From: Flavobacteriaceae bacterium NBU2973
GTDB lineage: Bacteria; Bacteroidota; Bacteroidia; Flavobacteriales; Flavobacteriaceae
Length of the DNA stretch: 64,000 nucleotides
Direction of reading: 5' to 3'
NCBI GenBank assembly: GCA_026162565.1
Contig: JAOEIQ010000001.1
Location: forward strand, 427,419 to 491,418
Part shown: piece after piece, positions 52,761 through 60,711 of the stretch
Position numbering within the stretch: the stretch's first letter is position 1
Layout: every line of letters begins with the position of its first letter
Notes under the pieces: model-generated
Database searches by the model: none
Told to the model about the DNA's origin: nothing
What the model saw: only the letters and a program-made list of their open reading frames with translations
Position numbers and translations under genes: made by a program

Positions 52761-53180
52761 TTATGATCCTAATTTTATAACGTCGTTTTCTTCAGAATTT
52801 ATTTTTTCGACCTTCAATATTTCTTTTATAGCAACTCGATAAGGCCAACCTTCTACATCTTCAGGTTTTGGAGATATCAAACCTCTTACAGTTACTTTAA
52901 CCATATCAGTTGGGTCGCTTTTATATTGTTTTGCTTGCGCTTCTAACTCATGCATTTTATCATCTATAATTACACCATAAACTTCTTTATGTGTCTGCAA
53001 AACTGCAGCATCAGCATAATAGATGAAATCCCCTTTTAATAAGGTTAAACCATCGTTTTGTTTTGCAGTTTTTTCAGAATCATCAGAAGTTACAGCGTCT
53101 GTTTTAGGTTCTGTTTTAGCATCATTTTTACAGGCTGTAAAAATTGTTGTTACTAATAATAAGATGATTAGTTTTTTCAT
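52761..53180 (-). CDS. Small lipoprotein between sufB and sufC, probable OB-like fold
   Basis: 139 residues with a lipoprotein signal (LLLVTTIFTAC, Cys at 17). An acidic linker is followed by a conserved-looking domain (GDFIYYADAAVLQTHKEVYGV, split as GDFIYYADAAVL and EVYGVIIDDKMHEL, and VKVTVRGLISPKPEDVEGWP). I know similar lipoproteins from flavobacteria without a named function; the strand pattern suggests an OB or NlpE-like fold. The frame opens at 53210, but ATG 53180 begins the signal. A periplasmic or surface lipoprotein inside a cytoplasmic Fe-S operon is odd. Confidence 0.75.
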   Translation of the reverse strand: MKKLIILLLVTTIFTACKNDAKTEPKTDAVTSDDSEKTAKQNDGLTLLKGDFIYYADAAVLQTHKEVYGVIIDDKMHELEAQAKQYKSDPTDMVKVTVRGLISPKPEDVEGWPYRVAIKEILKVEKINSEENDVIKLGS

Positions 53181-53186
53181 AATTCT

Positions 53187-53204
53187 TTTCCGCAAAAGCG
53201 GAAA
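53187..53204. repeat. Short palindrome TTTCCGC-AAAA-GCGGAAA
   Basis: A perfect 7-bp inverted repeat followed by TCTCAT, the tail found on other dispersed repeats here. It lies in the sufB-lipoprotein spacer. Confidence 0.6.
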
Positions 53205-53261
53205 TCTCATTTTTAATTAAACTTATATTCAAAAGATTACCATTTTCATGGGAAAGGTTTT

Positions 53262-54710
53262 CTAACCTACTGATCCTTCCAAACTTATTTCTAATAGTTT
53301 TTGAGCTTCAACAGCAAATTCCATTGGTAACTTATTTAAGACATCTTTACTAAAACCATTAACGATTAATGCTATTGCTTTTTCAGTATCAATACCACGT
53401 TGGTTACAATAGAAAATTTGGTCTTCACCAATTTTACTGGTCGTTGCTTCATGCTCTATTTGAGCTGTTTTATTTTTCGCTTCAATGTATGGGAATGTGT
53501 GCGCGCCACATTCATTACCCATTAACAAGCTATCACATTGAGAAAAGTTACGAGCGTTTTCTGCTCTCGGACTAATTTGAACGAGACCACGATAACTATT
53601 TTGAGATTTTCCAGCAGAAATACCTTTAGAAATAATGGTCGATTTAGTGTTTTTTCCTAAATGAATCATTTTAGTTCCAGTGTCTGCTTGCTGGTAATTG
53701 TTAGTTACTGCGATAGAATAAAATTCACCAACAGAATTGTTTCCTTTTAACACACAAGAAGGATATTTCCAAGTTACAGCAGAGCCTGTTTCAACTTGTG
53801 TCCATGAAATTTTTGCATTGGTTTCGCACAAACCTCGTTTGGTCACAAAATTGTAAACACCACCTTTTCCTTCTGCATTTCCTGGATACCAGTTCTGAAC
53901 CGTTGAATATTTTATCTCTGCATCATCTAATGCAATTAATTCTACAACTGCTGCATGTAATTGGTTTTCATCACGGCTAGGCGCAGTACAACCTTCAAGA
54001 TACGATACATAACTGCCTTCATCAGCAATTACAAGCGTTCTCTCAAACTGTCCAGTTCCTGCTTGGTTAATTCTAAAGTAAGTAGATAATTCCATTGGGC
54101 AACGAACACCTTTTGGAATGTAACAGAAAGAACCATCACTAAATACTGCAGAGTTTAATGCTGCGTAAAAATTGTCCTTTTGAGGAACAACCGTTCCAAT
54201 ATATTTTTTTACAAGTTCTGGATGCTCTTTAATAGCTTCAGAGATACTCATAAAAATAATCCCTTGTTCCGCTAATGTTTTTTTGAAAGTCGTTGCAACT
54301 GAAACCGAATCAACTACAACATCCATAGCGACTCCAGCTAATTTTTTTTGCTCATCTAGCGAGATTCCTAATTTTTCGAAAGTGGCTAAAAGTTCTGGAT
54401 CTACTTCATCTAAACTGTCGTATTTAGGCTTGCTGTTTGGAGCTGAATAATAAGAAATGGCTTGAAAGTCTGGCTTTTCATAATGTACATTTGGCCATTC
54501 AGGTTCAATCATATCTTTCCAAACTTTAAATGCTTCTAAACGCCATTCAGTCATCCATTCTGGCTCTTCTTTCTTTTTAGAGATGGCACGAACAATATCT
54601 TCATTTAAGCCAACAGGGAATGTTTCAGATTCTATATCTGTGTAAAAACCATATTCGTATTCTTTGGTTTTTAGCTCTTCGCGCAGATCATCTTCAGTAT
54701 ATTTTGACAT
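53262..54710 (-). CDS. sufB: Fe-S assembly protein SufB
   Basis: Scaffold on which Fe-S clusters form. Typical segments: [58 protein letters not shown] (in part), [19 protein letters not shown] and the C-terminal [21 protein letters not shown]. Length of 482 residues is normal. It is 15 bp from the SufA-like gene and leads the B-lipoprotein-C-D block. Confidence 0.97.
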   Translation of the reverse strand: MSKYTEDDLREELKTKEYEYGFYTDIESETFPVGLNEDIVRAISKKKEEPEWMTEWRLEAFKVWKDMIEPEWPNVHYEKPDFQAISYYSAPNSKPKYDSLDEVDPELLATFEKLGISLDEQKKLAGVAMDVVVDSVSVATTFKKTLAEQGIIFMSISEAIKEHPELVKKYIGTVVPQKDNFYAALNSAVFSDGSFCYIPKGVRCPMELSTYFRINQAGTGQFERTLVIADEGSYVSYLEGCTAPSRDENQLHAAVVELIALDDAEIKYSTVQNWYPGNAEGKGGVYNFVTKRGLCETNAKISWTQVETGSAVTWKYPSCVLKGNNSVGEFYSIAVTNNYQQADTGTKMIHLGKNTKSTIISKGISAGKSQNSYRGLVQISPRAENARNFSQCDSLLMGNECGAHTFPYIEAKNKTAQIEHEATTSKIGEDQIFYCNQRGIDTEKAIALIVNGFSKDVLNKLPMEFAVEAQKLLEISLEGSVG

Positions 54711-54725
54711 AATTACCGTTTAAAT

Positions 54726-55055
54726 TTATAGAGAAAATGATTCGCCACAACCACAAGTTCTATTGGCATTTGGGTTATTAAAAACAAAACCTGTTCCGTT
54801 TAAACCACCCGAATATTCTAGAGTTGTACCTATTAAATACAAGAAACTTTTTTTGTCGACAATAATTTTTACACCATTATCTTCAAATACTTTATCACCT
54901 TCAAGTTGCGATTTATCAAACTTTAAATCGTACGATAAACCAGAACAACCACCACTTTTAACACCAACACGTATATAATCTGTATTGTAGTCAAATCCGT
55001 CTTCATTCATTAATTCAACAACCTTGTTTTTAGCTGTATCAGAAACTTTAATCAT
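54726..55055 (-). CDS. HesB/IscA-type Fe-S carrier (SufA-like)
   Basis: A-type carrier of 109 residues with the three conserved Cys: C37 in SGGCSGLSY and C101/C103 in RTCGCGESF. It is the first gene of the SUF operon and has a -7 box 33 bp upstream, with a small palindrome in the leader. SufA, IscA and ErpA cannot be told apart from sequence alone, so I give no symbol. Confidence 0.94.
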   Translation of the reverse strand: MIKVSDTAKNKVVELMNEDGFDYNTDYIRVGVKSGGCSGLSYDLKFDKSQLEGDKVFEDNGVKIIVDKKSFLYLIGTTLEYSGGLNGTGFVFNNPNANRTCGCGESFSL

Positions 55056-55065
55056 AATTTTAAAA

Positions 55066-55078
55066 TAGATTTAATCTA
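55066..55078. promoter_or_regulatory. 13-bp palindrome in the suf leader
   Basis: TAGATT-T-AATCTA lies between the -7 box (55088-55095, minus strand) and the first suf start codon at 55055, where a repressor could block transcription. It is a candidate operator for an Fe-S or iron regulator. Confidence 0.4.
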
Positions 55079-55087
55079 AATTGACTG

Positions 55088-55095
55088 CAAATATA
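55088..55095 (-). promoter_or_regulatory. -7 box for the suf operon
   Basis: TATATTTG on the minus strand (TAnnTTTG), 33 bp before the SufA-like ATG. Confidence 0.65.
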
Positions 55096-55185
55096 CGATA
55101 TAAGTCTAGCTTTTCAATATAACCTAACATTATATTAGCATATACAGTAATAGGCTTTTACTATGATTAAAAAGGTATAAACTAG

Positions 55186-55428
55186 TTATAGTTGCTTGGA
55201 AAGAATTCTCTGTCGGTTACGCCTGTGATTTAATAAGAACAATTCTCTTAAGGTTTTTTTGATCTCAAGTTGTACGTCGGAAAGAGAATCTAAACTGGCA
55301 TTAAGGGTACTCTCTAAATCTGGAGTACAACAGTTACATTCAATAATAATAGACTTTGATTGCTTTTTATTCTTGTAAGACGTATCACAATCTGAAAATG
55401 AATATTTTAAGCTTTTGGTTAAGTTCAC
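55186..55428 (-). CDS. Small Cys-containing protein, doubtful, function unknown
   Basis: An 80-residue frame beginning with GTG at 55428. It has a CNCC cluster (IIIECNCCTPDLES), a Leu-rich amphipathic helix (LDSLSDVQLEIKKTLRELFLL) and a basic C-terminus (RRNRQRILSKQL). The composition looks protein-like rather than random, but I recognise no family and see no -7 box. It occupies most of the space between suf and thiL on the minus strand. Confidence 0.45.
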   Translation of the reverse strand: MNLTKSLKYSFSDCDTSYKNKKQSKSIIIECNCCTPDLESTLNASLDSLSDVQLEIKKTLRELFLLNHRRNRQRILSKQL

Positions 55429-55583
55429 AGTTTATTTAGAAATTATGTTTGGGGATTTAATTTTAATAAAAAATATCTTAAACAACGATTAAATGTCTAT
55501 TTTTTCGATGAAATACATATTCATCAATTATTGATTGAGGTTTTGAATTTAATTTTTCAATAGGCTAACAGTAAAAAAGGTCT

Positions 55584-55591
55584 TATTTTTG
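55584..55591 (+). promoter_or_regulatory. -7 box for thiL
   Basis: TATTTTTG matches TAnnTTTG and ends 4 bp before the thiL ATG, implying a leaderless transcript. Confidence 0.6.
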
Positions 55592-55595
55592 TAGC

Positions 55596-56657
55596 ATGTT
55601 AGAAGATAAAAATCAGTTAAGAACACCATTAAGTAAACTGGGAGAGTTTAACCTAATAGACCACTTAACTCAACATTTTAAAATTACTCATGAATCCACA
55701 ATAAAAGGAATTGGAGATGATGCGGCAGTTTTAAATTTTGGTAATAAAGAGGTTGTTGTTACTACAGATTTTTTGGTAGAAGGTGTACACTTTGATTTAA
55801 GTTATATGCCTTTAAAACATTTAGGTTATAAATCAGTAATCGTAAATCTATCTGATGTATATGCCATGAATGCAGAAGCGAGACAAATTACGGTTTCTAT
55901 TGCAGCATCTAATAGATTTCCGTTAGAAGCTTTAGAAGAAGTGTATGAAGGTATTGCTTTAGCATGTAAAATCTATAATATTGATTTAATTGGAGGCGAT
56001 ACTACATCATCAACTTCTGGGCTAATAATTTCTATAACAGCTTTAGGAGAAGCTAATAAAGAAGATATTGTTTATAGAAAAGGAGCAAAACCAAATGATT
56101 TGTTAGTGGTTTCTGGGGATTTAGGAGCAGCATATATGGGACTTCAAATCTTGGAAAGAGAAAAAGAAGTTTTCAAAGTTAACCCTAATAATCAACCAGA
56201 TTTAGAACCTTATACCTATATAGTTGAACGACAATTAAAACCAGAAGCAAGAAAAGATATCGTGAAATTGTTAAAGGATTTAGAAGTTAAACCAACCTCT
56301 ATGATTGATATTAGTGATGGCTTATCCTCTGAAGTAATTCACTTATGCAAGCAAAGTAAAGTTGGTTGTGATTTATATGAAAATAAAATTCCGTTAGATC
56401 CTCAAGTTATTTCAACTTGTGAAGAATTTAATATAGATAGTACTACAATTGCTTTAAGTGGAGGTGAGGACTACGAATTATTGTTTACAATTTCTCAAGA
56501 GGATTATCCTAAAATAAAAGGAAACCCTAACTTAACCGTTATTGGATTTATGACAGACGAAAGTACAGGTATGCATTTAGTAACTAGAGCAGAAGAAAAA
56601 ATTTCACTAATAGCTAGAGGTTGGAATTCGTTTGATGACAACGAAAGTAATGCCTAA
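55596..56657 (+). CDS. thiL: Thiamine-phosphate kinase ThiL
   Basis: Phosphorylates thiamine phosphate to thiamine diphosphate. AIR-synthase-like fold: LGEFNLIDHLTQHF, KGIGDDAAVLNF with metal Asp residues, TTDFLVEGVHFDL, LIGGDTTSS, and the C-terminal DISDGLSSEVIHL and SGGEDYELLFT. Length of 353 residues is normal. The stop overlaps the end of the minus-strand zinc-ribbon gene by 4 bp. Confidence 0.95.
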   Translation: MLEDKNQLRTPLSKLGEFNLIDHLTQHFKITHESTIKGIGDDAAVLNFGNKEVVVTTDFLVEGVHFDLSYMPLKHLGYKSVIVNLSDVYAMNAEARQITVSIAASNRFPLEALEEVYEGIALACKIYNIDLIGGDTTSSTSGLIISITALGEANKEDIVYRKGAKPNDLLVVSGDLGAAYMGLQILEREKEVFKVNPNNQPDLEPYTYIVERQLKPEARKDIVKLLKDLEVKPTSMIDISDGLSSEVIHLCKQSKVGCDLYENKIPLDPQVISTCEEFNIDSTTIALSGGEDYELLFTISQEDYPKIKGNPNLTVIGFMTDESTGMHLVTRAEEKISLIARGWNSFDDNESNA

Positions 56658-56869
56658 ATAGTTTGTAGACGCTGTTTTTTCTTGTTATGTATGCGTTCTA
56701 AAACCGAATTAATTTCTTTAAATTTTGGAGTTAGAGGAATTAGATTACCATTGGCATTTGTGGTAAACTCTTTTTTACAATGCTTACATTGATACTCTTT
56801 AACGTGTTGGGTAACTTTTTTTGAAACTTCGTATTCATGTCCAAAAAAAGTACATTGGATGTGATTCAA
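56654..56869 (-). CDS. Small zinc-ribbon-like protein, copy A
   Basis: 71 residues from a TTG start. Potential metal ligands are the Cys and His in QCTFFGHEY and the CxxC in YQCKHCKKEF. A helix follows (TPKFKEINSVLERIH). It is about 70% identical over 63 aligned residues, by eye, to the neighbouring copy B. The C-x3-GH-x-Y...CxxC layout recalls DUF1660-like zinc ribbons, but I do not claim membership. No function is known. Confidence 0.65.
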   Translation of the reverse strand: MNHIQCTFFGHEYEVSKKVTQHVKEYQCKHCKKEFTTNANGNLIPLTPKFKEINSVLERIHNKKKQRLQTI

Positions 56870-56942
56870 AATATCTGCTATTAGTTAGTATTCGTGGGAA
56901 TTCTAAAAGTAGATATTTTTATTAACATTTCTGATTTAATTG

Positions 56943-57206
56943 TTAATAAATCGGTGAAGCGAAAGATTTTTCCTTCAAACGAATCATTCTTCTAGAATGA
57001 ATACGCTCTAAAATAGAATTAATTTCTTTGAATTTTGGAGTTAGTTCGGTTAGCTTTCCATTACTATTTGTAGTTAATTGTTTTTTACAACATTTACATG
57101 TATACTCTTTTACATGAGACGTTACTTTTTTAGAAACCTCATAGTTGTGTCCAATAATGTTGCAGATAAGCTTCGAAACGGGTTTTCGGTTAGTAGTTGT
57201 ATTCAT
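56943..57206 (-). CDS. Small zinc-ribbon-like protein, copy B
   Basis: 87 residues from an ATG, tandem to copy A 73 bp away. Ligand pattern: CNIIGHNY and YTCKCCKKQL. SKKVT.HVKEY and the LTPKFKEINS.LERIH helix are shared with copy A. It has an N-terminal basic extension (NTTTNRKPVSK). Conservation of all ligands in both copies argues that both are working genes. Confidence 0.7.
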   Translation of the reverse strand: MNTTTNRKPVSKLICNIIGHNYEVSKKVTSHVKEYTCKCCKKQLTTNSNGKLTELTPKFKEINSILERIHSRRMIRLKEKSFASPIY

Positions 57207-57264
57207 GTTTAGATAGATTTGGGTCTATAAACATAAAGAAATGTGTAAATAAATTGCTAAAAAG

Positions 57265-58044
57265 CTATATTTTTTCGATGAATTGTAAAATATTGTAAGT
57301 AAATTCTTCTTTATTTTCAATATGACTCATATGCCCATCAGAAAATTCTATAACTTCTATATCAGTATTTCGAGTATCCTCGATGAGGGATTCATAATTT
57401 AAAACAGAATCCTTTTTGCCAATTATTAGCAATTTTTTAAATGACGCTTCTTTAAAAAAAGCTGTTCTGTCTTTTCTAATCCTCATACCTTCAAGCGTTG
57501 CGATGATTCCTTGTAAAGGTGTTTTTAGTGCTTCTTCTTTTACTTTAGTTATTTCAGCAGATAGTTTTTCACGATTATCTAAAGCAAACAAATTTGATAC
57601 AGCCATGCTAACAAACGTTTTATAATTTTGTTTTACAGCTTTTATTGCGCGATCTCTATTTTGCTTGCGTTCAGGTGAATCTTCTCTTGCAGTAGAATTC
57701 ATTAAACACAGGCCTTTAACTTTATTAATATACTTTTCTGCGTATGCCAGAGAAACATATCCACCTAACGAATGCCCAATTAATGTTACTGAATCAATAT
57801 TTAGACGCTTTAGTACAGCTTCAATAACTTCTGCTAAATCTTCCATTGTATGAATATATCCCAGACAACCACTTTGCCCATGACCTAAAAGATCTATACA
57901 CACCACACGATTATTTTTTGAGATATTTGGTGTTAAATCTTTCCACATTGAGGAGTTTTCTAAAAAGCCATGTATTAAAACAATTGCATGACCAGAACCT
58001 TCATCTGTATAAAAAATGTTTATGCCTTTGTGGACTAAAATCAT
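57265..58044 (-). CDS. Alpha/beta-fold hydrolase
   Basis: 259 residues with the full hydrolase triad: oxyanion HGFLENSSMW, nucleophile elbow LIGHSLGGYVSLAY, acid in LLIGKKDSVLNYE and His in DGHMSHIENKEEF. No signal peptide, so cytoplasmic. The substrate cannot be told. It is divergent from brnQ across 35 bp and has a -7 box there. Confidence 0.92.
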   Translation of the reverse strand: MILVHKGINIFYTDEGSGHAIVLIHGFLENSSMWKDLTPNISKNNRVVCIDLLGHGQSGCLGYIHTMEDLAEVIEAVLKRLNIDSVTLIGHSLGGYVSLAYAEKYINKVKGLCLMNSTAREDSPERKQNRDRAIKAVKQNYKTFVSMAVSNLFALDNREKLSAEITKVKEEALKTPLQGIIATLEGMRIRKDRTAFFKEASFKKLLIIGKKDSVLNYESLIEDTRNTDIEVIEFSDGHMSHIENKEEFTYNILQFIEKI

Positions 58045-58061
58045 ATTTGCATTATATTGGA

Positions 58062-58069
58062 CAAAGATA
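58062..58069 (-). promoter_or_regulatory. -7 box for the alpha/beta hydrolase
   Basis: TATCTTTG on the minus strand, 18 bp before the ATG at 58044. Confidence 0.55.
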
Positions 58070-58079
58070 AAAGCATACT

Positions 58080-59363
58080 ATGAATAAAACTAAAACAATA
58101 ATCATAATAGGATTCGCCATATTTGCCAGCTTTTTTGGAGCAGGGAATTTAATATTGCCACCACAACTTGGTTTTAACTCGGGTTCTGATTGGTGGTTAG
58201 TAACTCTCGGTTTTATAATATCAGCTACTATAATACCATTATTGGCACTTTTAGGTCATGCTAAATTGCAAGGCACCATGATGGATTTTGGTAAAAAGGT
58301 ATCACCTTTATTTAGTTTAATATATTGTCTGTGTGTGTATATTATTGCTGTGACATTGCCAATTCCGAGAACTGCAGCAGTAACACATGAGATGGCTATT
58401 GAGCCTTTTTTTGATACCAGTTCCTTATTAACAAGTAGTATCTATTTTGCTGTGGCTTTTGTTTTTATAATGAATAGAGGTAATATTTTAAGCATTCTCG
58501 GTAAATTTTTAACGCCTTTAATAGTAATAATTCTATTAGTGATTATTGGCATTGGAGTTTTTAATGCTCCAGAAGTTATGAACCCTTCGGTTTTAGAAAC
58601 GGCTCCATTAGTAGCAGGTCTGCTAGAAGGTTACCAAACGTATGATGCTCTTGGTGGTATTTTAATAGGAGGTGTGGTAATTATTTCATTAAACCTAGAA
58701 GGCAGCACAACATTTGAAGAACGAAAAAGTATCATAATCAAATCAGGATTAGTTGCTGCAGCTGGCTTATTAATTATATATGCAGGAATGATTGCCGTTG
58801 GGGCCTTACATAATTCTGAATTTGATGCATCAATAACTAGATCAGAATTATTAGCAGGCTTAAGTATAAGAACATTAGGTAATGTAGGAAATGTGTTTTT
58901 AAGTGTCCTTATTTCTTTAGCTTGTTTTACAACTGCTGTAGCAGTGATTGTTGGTGTTGCCGATTTTTTTAAGGGATTATTTAAGGATTCTCAAATGGTA
59001 TATACTATTGCAGCTTTTGTCTCCTGTTTATTAGGTGTTTTAATTGGCCAATTTGATGTGCACTATATTATTGTGGTTGCATTACCTGTTTTAATGTTTA
59101 TCTATCCTTTAACAATTGTACTTATTTTATTAAATATCATACCTGAAAAATATGCTACAAAACTTGTTTTTAGAGGTGTTGTTTTAGTCGCATTTATATT
59201 TAGTATTCCAGATTTTTTAGGATTTTTAATAGAAGCAGAATGGCTTACGAATATTAAAAATGCAATTCCTTTGGCTAATGAAAATTTAGGTTGGGTATTA
59301 CCAGCTTTTTTTACCTTTATTTTGTTAAATCTGAAAAATTTTACGACTAAAGCAACAGCATAA
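58080..59363 (+). CDS. brnQ: Branched-chain amino acid transport system II carrier protein BrnQ
   Basis: Sodium-coupled uptake of leucine, isoleucine and valine through the inner membrane. About 12 hydrophobic spans; the opening IGFAIFASFFGAGNLILPPQLG (seen as FASFFGAGNLILPP) and IPRTAAVTHEMA are family signatures. Length of 427 residues is normal. The AraC gene starts 9 bp downstream, so both are on one transcript. Confidence 0.93.
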   Translation: MNKTKTIIIIGFAIFASFFGAGNLILPPQLGFNSGSDWWLVTLGFIISATIIPLLALLGHAKLQGTMMDFGKKVSPLFSLIYCLCVYIIAVTLPIPRTAAVTHEMAIEPFFDTSSLLTSSIYFAVAFVFIMNRGNILSILGKFLTPLIVIILLVIIGIGVFNAPEVMNPSVLETAPLVAGLLEGYQTYDALGGILIGGVVIISLNLEGSTTFEERKSIIIKSGLVAAAGLLIIYAGMIAVGALHNSEFDASITRSELLAGLSIRTLGNVGNVFLSVLISLACFTTAVAVIVGVADFFKGLFKDSQMVYTIAAFVSCLLGVLIGQFDVHYIIVVALPVLMFIYPLTIVLILLNIIPEKYATKLVFRGVVLVAFIFSIPDFLGFLIEAEWLTNIKNAIPLANENLGWVLPAFFTFILLNLKNFTTKATA

Positions 59364-59371
59364 TACCAAAT

Positions 59372-60214
59372 ATGGCTGTTCAAGATATTTCAACGTATAC
59401 CTACAAAGATATTTTTTCATTAAGTGTTGTTCAATTTGAAAAGGCTTGTGTGTTTAACAAACCTGAACAATTGGATGCTTATAGTATTTATTGGATTAAA
59501 GAAGGAAGAGGTATATACAATATAGATTTTGAATGCTATGCGTTTGATGATAATGTACTATTCTTTTTATCTCCAGGACAAGTGTTTTCTGTTGAATCAG
59601 AGAAAATAAAGGAAGCCTACAAATTGACTTTTGCTCGAGATTTCTATTGTATACAAACTCATGATAAAGAAGTGGCTTGTAATGGTATACTTTTTAATAA
59701 TATTTACGAAACACCATTTGTAAAACCTTGTGAGAGTGACACGCAAAAGCTTCAGTTTATATTAGATAGCTTACAAGAAGAGTTTAAACAGGATGAAGCC
59801 ACTGCTCAATACGATATGCTTCAAGCGTATTTAAAGCAATTCATTATTCATTCAGTTCGAGTAAAAAAAGAGCATCATATTTTAAAAGATGATAACGAAA
59901 CCAAACTCTTTAAAGATTTTAGCACATTGGTAGAGCAGAATTATAAAACACTACACTCTGTAACAGAGTATGCCAATCGTTTGGGTGTCTCTCCTAAATC
60001 TTTGACAAAACATTTTCAGAAAATAGGCTCGCAAACTCCTAGCGATTTTATAAAAAGTAGACTTATTTTAGAGGCGCAGCGTCAGCTTATCTACACAAAC
60101 GATTCTGTTAAACATATTGCTTACGATTTAGGTTTTAATGATTCGGCTTATTTTACAAGATTCTTCAAAAAAGCGACCTCTAAATCGCCACTTCAGTTTA
60201 AAAAAGACCATTAA
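59372..60214 (+). CDS. AraC family transcriptional regulator
   Basis: 280 residues. The N-terminal half is cupin-like (YSIYWIKEGRGIYNIDFECY, VLFFLSPGQVFSVE) and would sense a ligand. The C-terminal half has two helix-turn-helix motifs: YANRLGVSPKSLTKHFQKIG and the AraC signature HIAYDLGFNDSAYFTRFFKK. It follows brnQ directly. Direct repeats TTGTCCA with 21-bp spacing lie 111 bp downstream, in front of the next unit, and are its likely binding site. Confidence 0.92.
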   Translation: MAVQDISTYTYKDIFSLSVVQFEKACVFNKPEQLDAYSIYWIKEGRGIYNIDFECYAFDDNVLFFLSPGQVFSVESEKIKEAYKLTFARDFYCIQTHDKEVACNGILFNNIYETPFVKPCESDTQKLQFILDSLQEEFKQDEATAQYDMLQAYLKQFIIHSVRVKKEHHILKDDNETKLFKDFSTLVEQNYKTLHSVTEYANRLGVSPKSLTKHFQKIGSQTPSDFIKSRLILEAQRQLIYTNDSVKHIAYDLGFNDSAYFTRFFKKATSKSPLQFKKDH

Positions 60215-60215
60215 A

Positions 60216-60312
60216 GTCATTGCGAAGCAAATGCTAATTTGCTGTGGCAATCTGTAAATAAAATGAGATTACCACGTCTTCAGACTGTAAACGTCTGAAT
60301 CCTCGTAATGAC
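60216..60312. repeat. 97-bp imperfect palindromic repeat (GTCATTGCGA type)
   Basis: GTCATTGCGA (60216-60225) and TCGTAATGAC (60303-60312) are complements with one mismatch. Inside, GTGGCAATCT faces AGATTACCAC, and GACTGTAAACGTC-type hairpins fill the centre. It is a second repeat class, distinct from the ATTCC palindromes. It follows the AraC stop. Confidence 0.7.
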
Positions 60313-60324
60313 AGAATAATTGAC

Positions 60325-60352
60325 TTGTCCAAGCATGAGGAACTTTTGTCCA
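60325..60352 (+). promoter_or_regulatory. AraC-type operator: two TTGTCCA direct repeats 21 bp apart
   Basis: TTGTCCA at 60325-60331 and again at 60346-60352, start to start 21 bp, which is two helical turns. AraC-family activators often bind such direct repeats. A near-consensus -7 box (CATATTTG, 60376-60383) follows, so the second repeat overlaps the -33 zone, the usual position for activation. Confidence 0.6.
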
Positions 60353-60407
60353 TTTTTTAGCCCTTATTCCTGTCGCATATTTGCATTGTAATTAAAAACA
60401 AGTACTT

Positions 60408-60451
60408 CTTGAGATGGTCTCAAGATTTCAATTAACTGTCTTTTCCAAGAC
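60408..60451 (+). promoter_or_regulatory. Two hairpins in the leader before the 29-aa gene
   Basis: CTTGAGA-TGG-TCTCAAG (60408-60424) and GTCTT-TTCC-AAGAC (60438-60451) follow one another ahead of the small gene. They may shape the mRNA leader; no T-run follows either. Confidence 0.4.
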
Positions 60452-60475
60452 ATTGGGAATAAAAACAAAGTGATT

Positions 60476-60565
60476 ATGACTACAAAAAACAAACAATGTC
60501 CAAATTGTTGGGGATTTCAAGAATATGATGAATGCGATTCAAATCTAAATTCATGTGAAAGTTAA
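60476..60565 (+). CDS. 29-residue Cys-rich protein (CPNCWGFQEYDEC)
   Basis: An ATG frame of 29 codons: residues include CPNCWGFQEYDEC and end NSCES, giving four Cys as CxxC...C...C, suited to binding zinc. It lies between the AraC operator and the AhpD-like gene. I recall similar small CPNCWGYQEY proteins next to carboxymuconolactone decarboxylase genes in other flavobacteria; this is memory, not a search. Its sequence is too non-random for a chance frame of this length, but size limits confidence. Confidence 0.6.
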   Translation: MTTKNKQCPNCWGFQEYDECDSNLNSCES

Positions 60566-60675
60566 CTGATAATAAATGAGCCAGTGTCACAATGAGAGTC
60601 ATGACACCTAATGTCGCGATGTATTGTAAAGTCTTTAAAATCTCGCGTAAAAAAAATAAAATAAGTATTAATAAG

Positions 60676-60695
60676 ATTCCCTCCTTCGAGGGAAT
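60676..60695. repeat. Short palindrome ATTCCCTC-CTTC-GAGGGAAT
   Basis: A perfect 8-bp inverted repeat of the dispersed ATTCC class, 17 bp before the AhpD-like start codon. It lies in the leader of that gene. Confidence 0.65.
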
Positions 60696-60711
60696 AATAA
60701 AAACAAAAATT

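Noticed and set aside
60592..60711. N-terminal extension of the AhpD-like frame
   Set aside because: It crosses a dispersed palindrome and is basic and unstructured; homologues start at MSTRIE.
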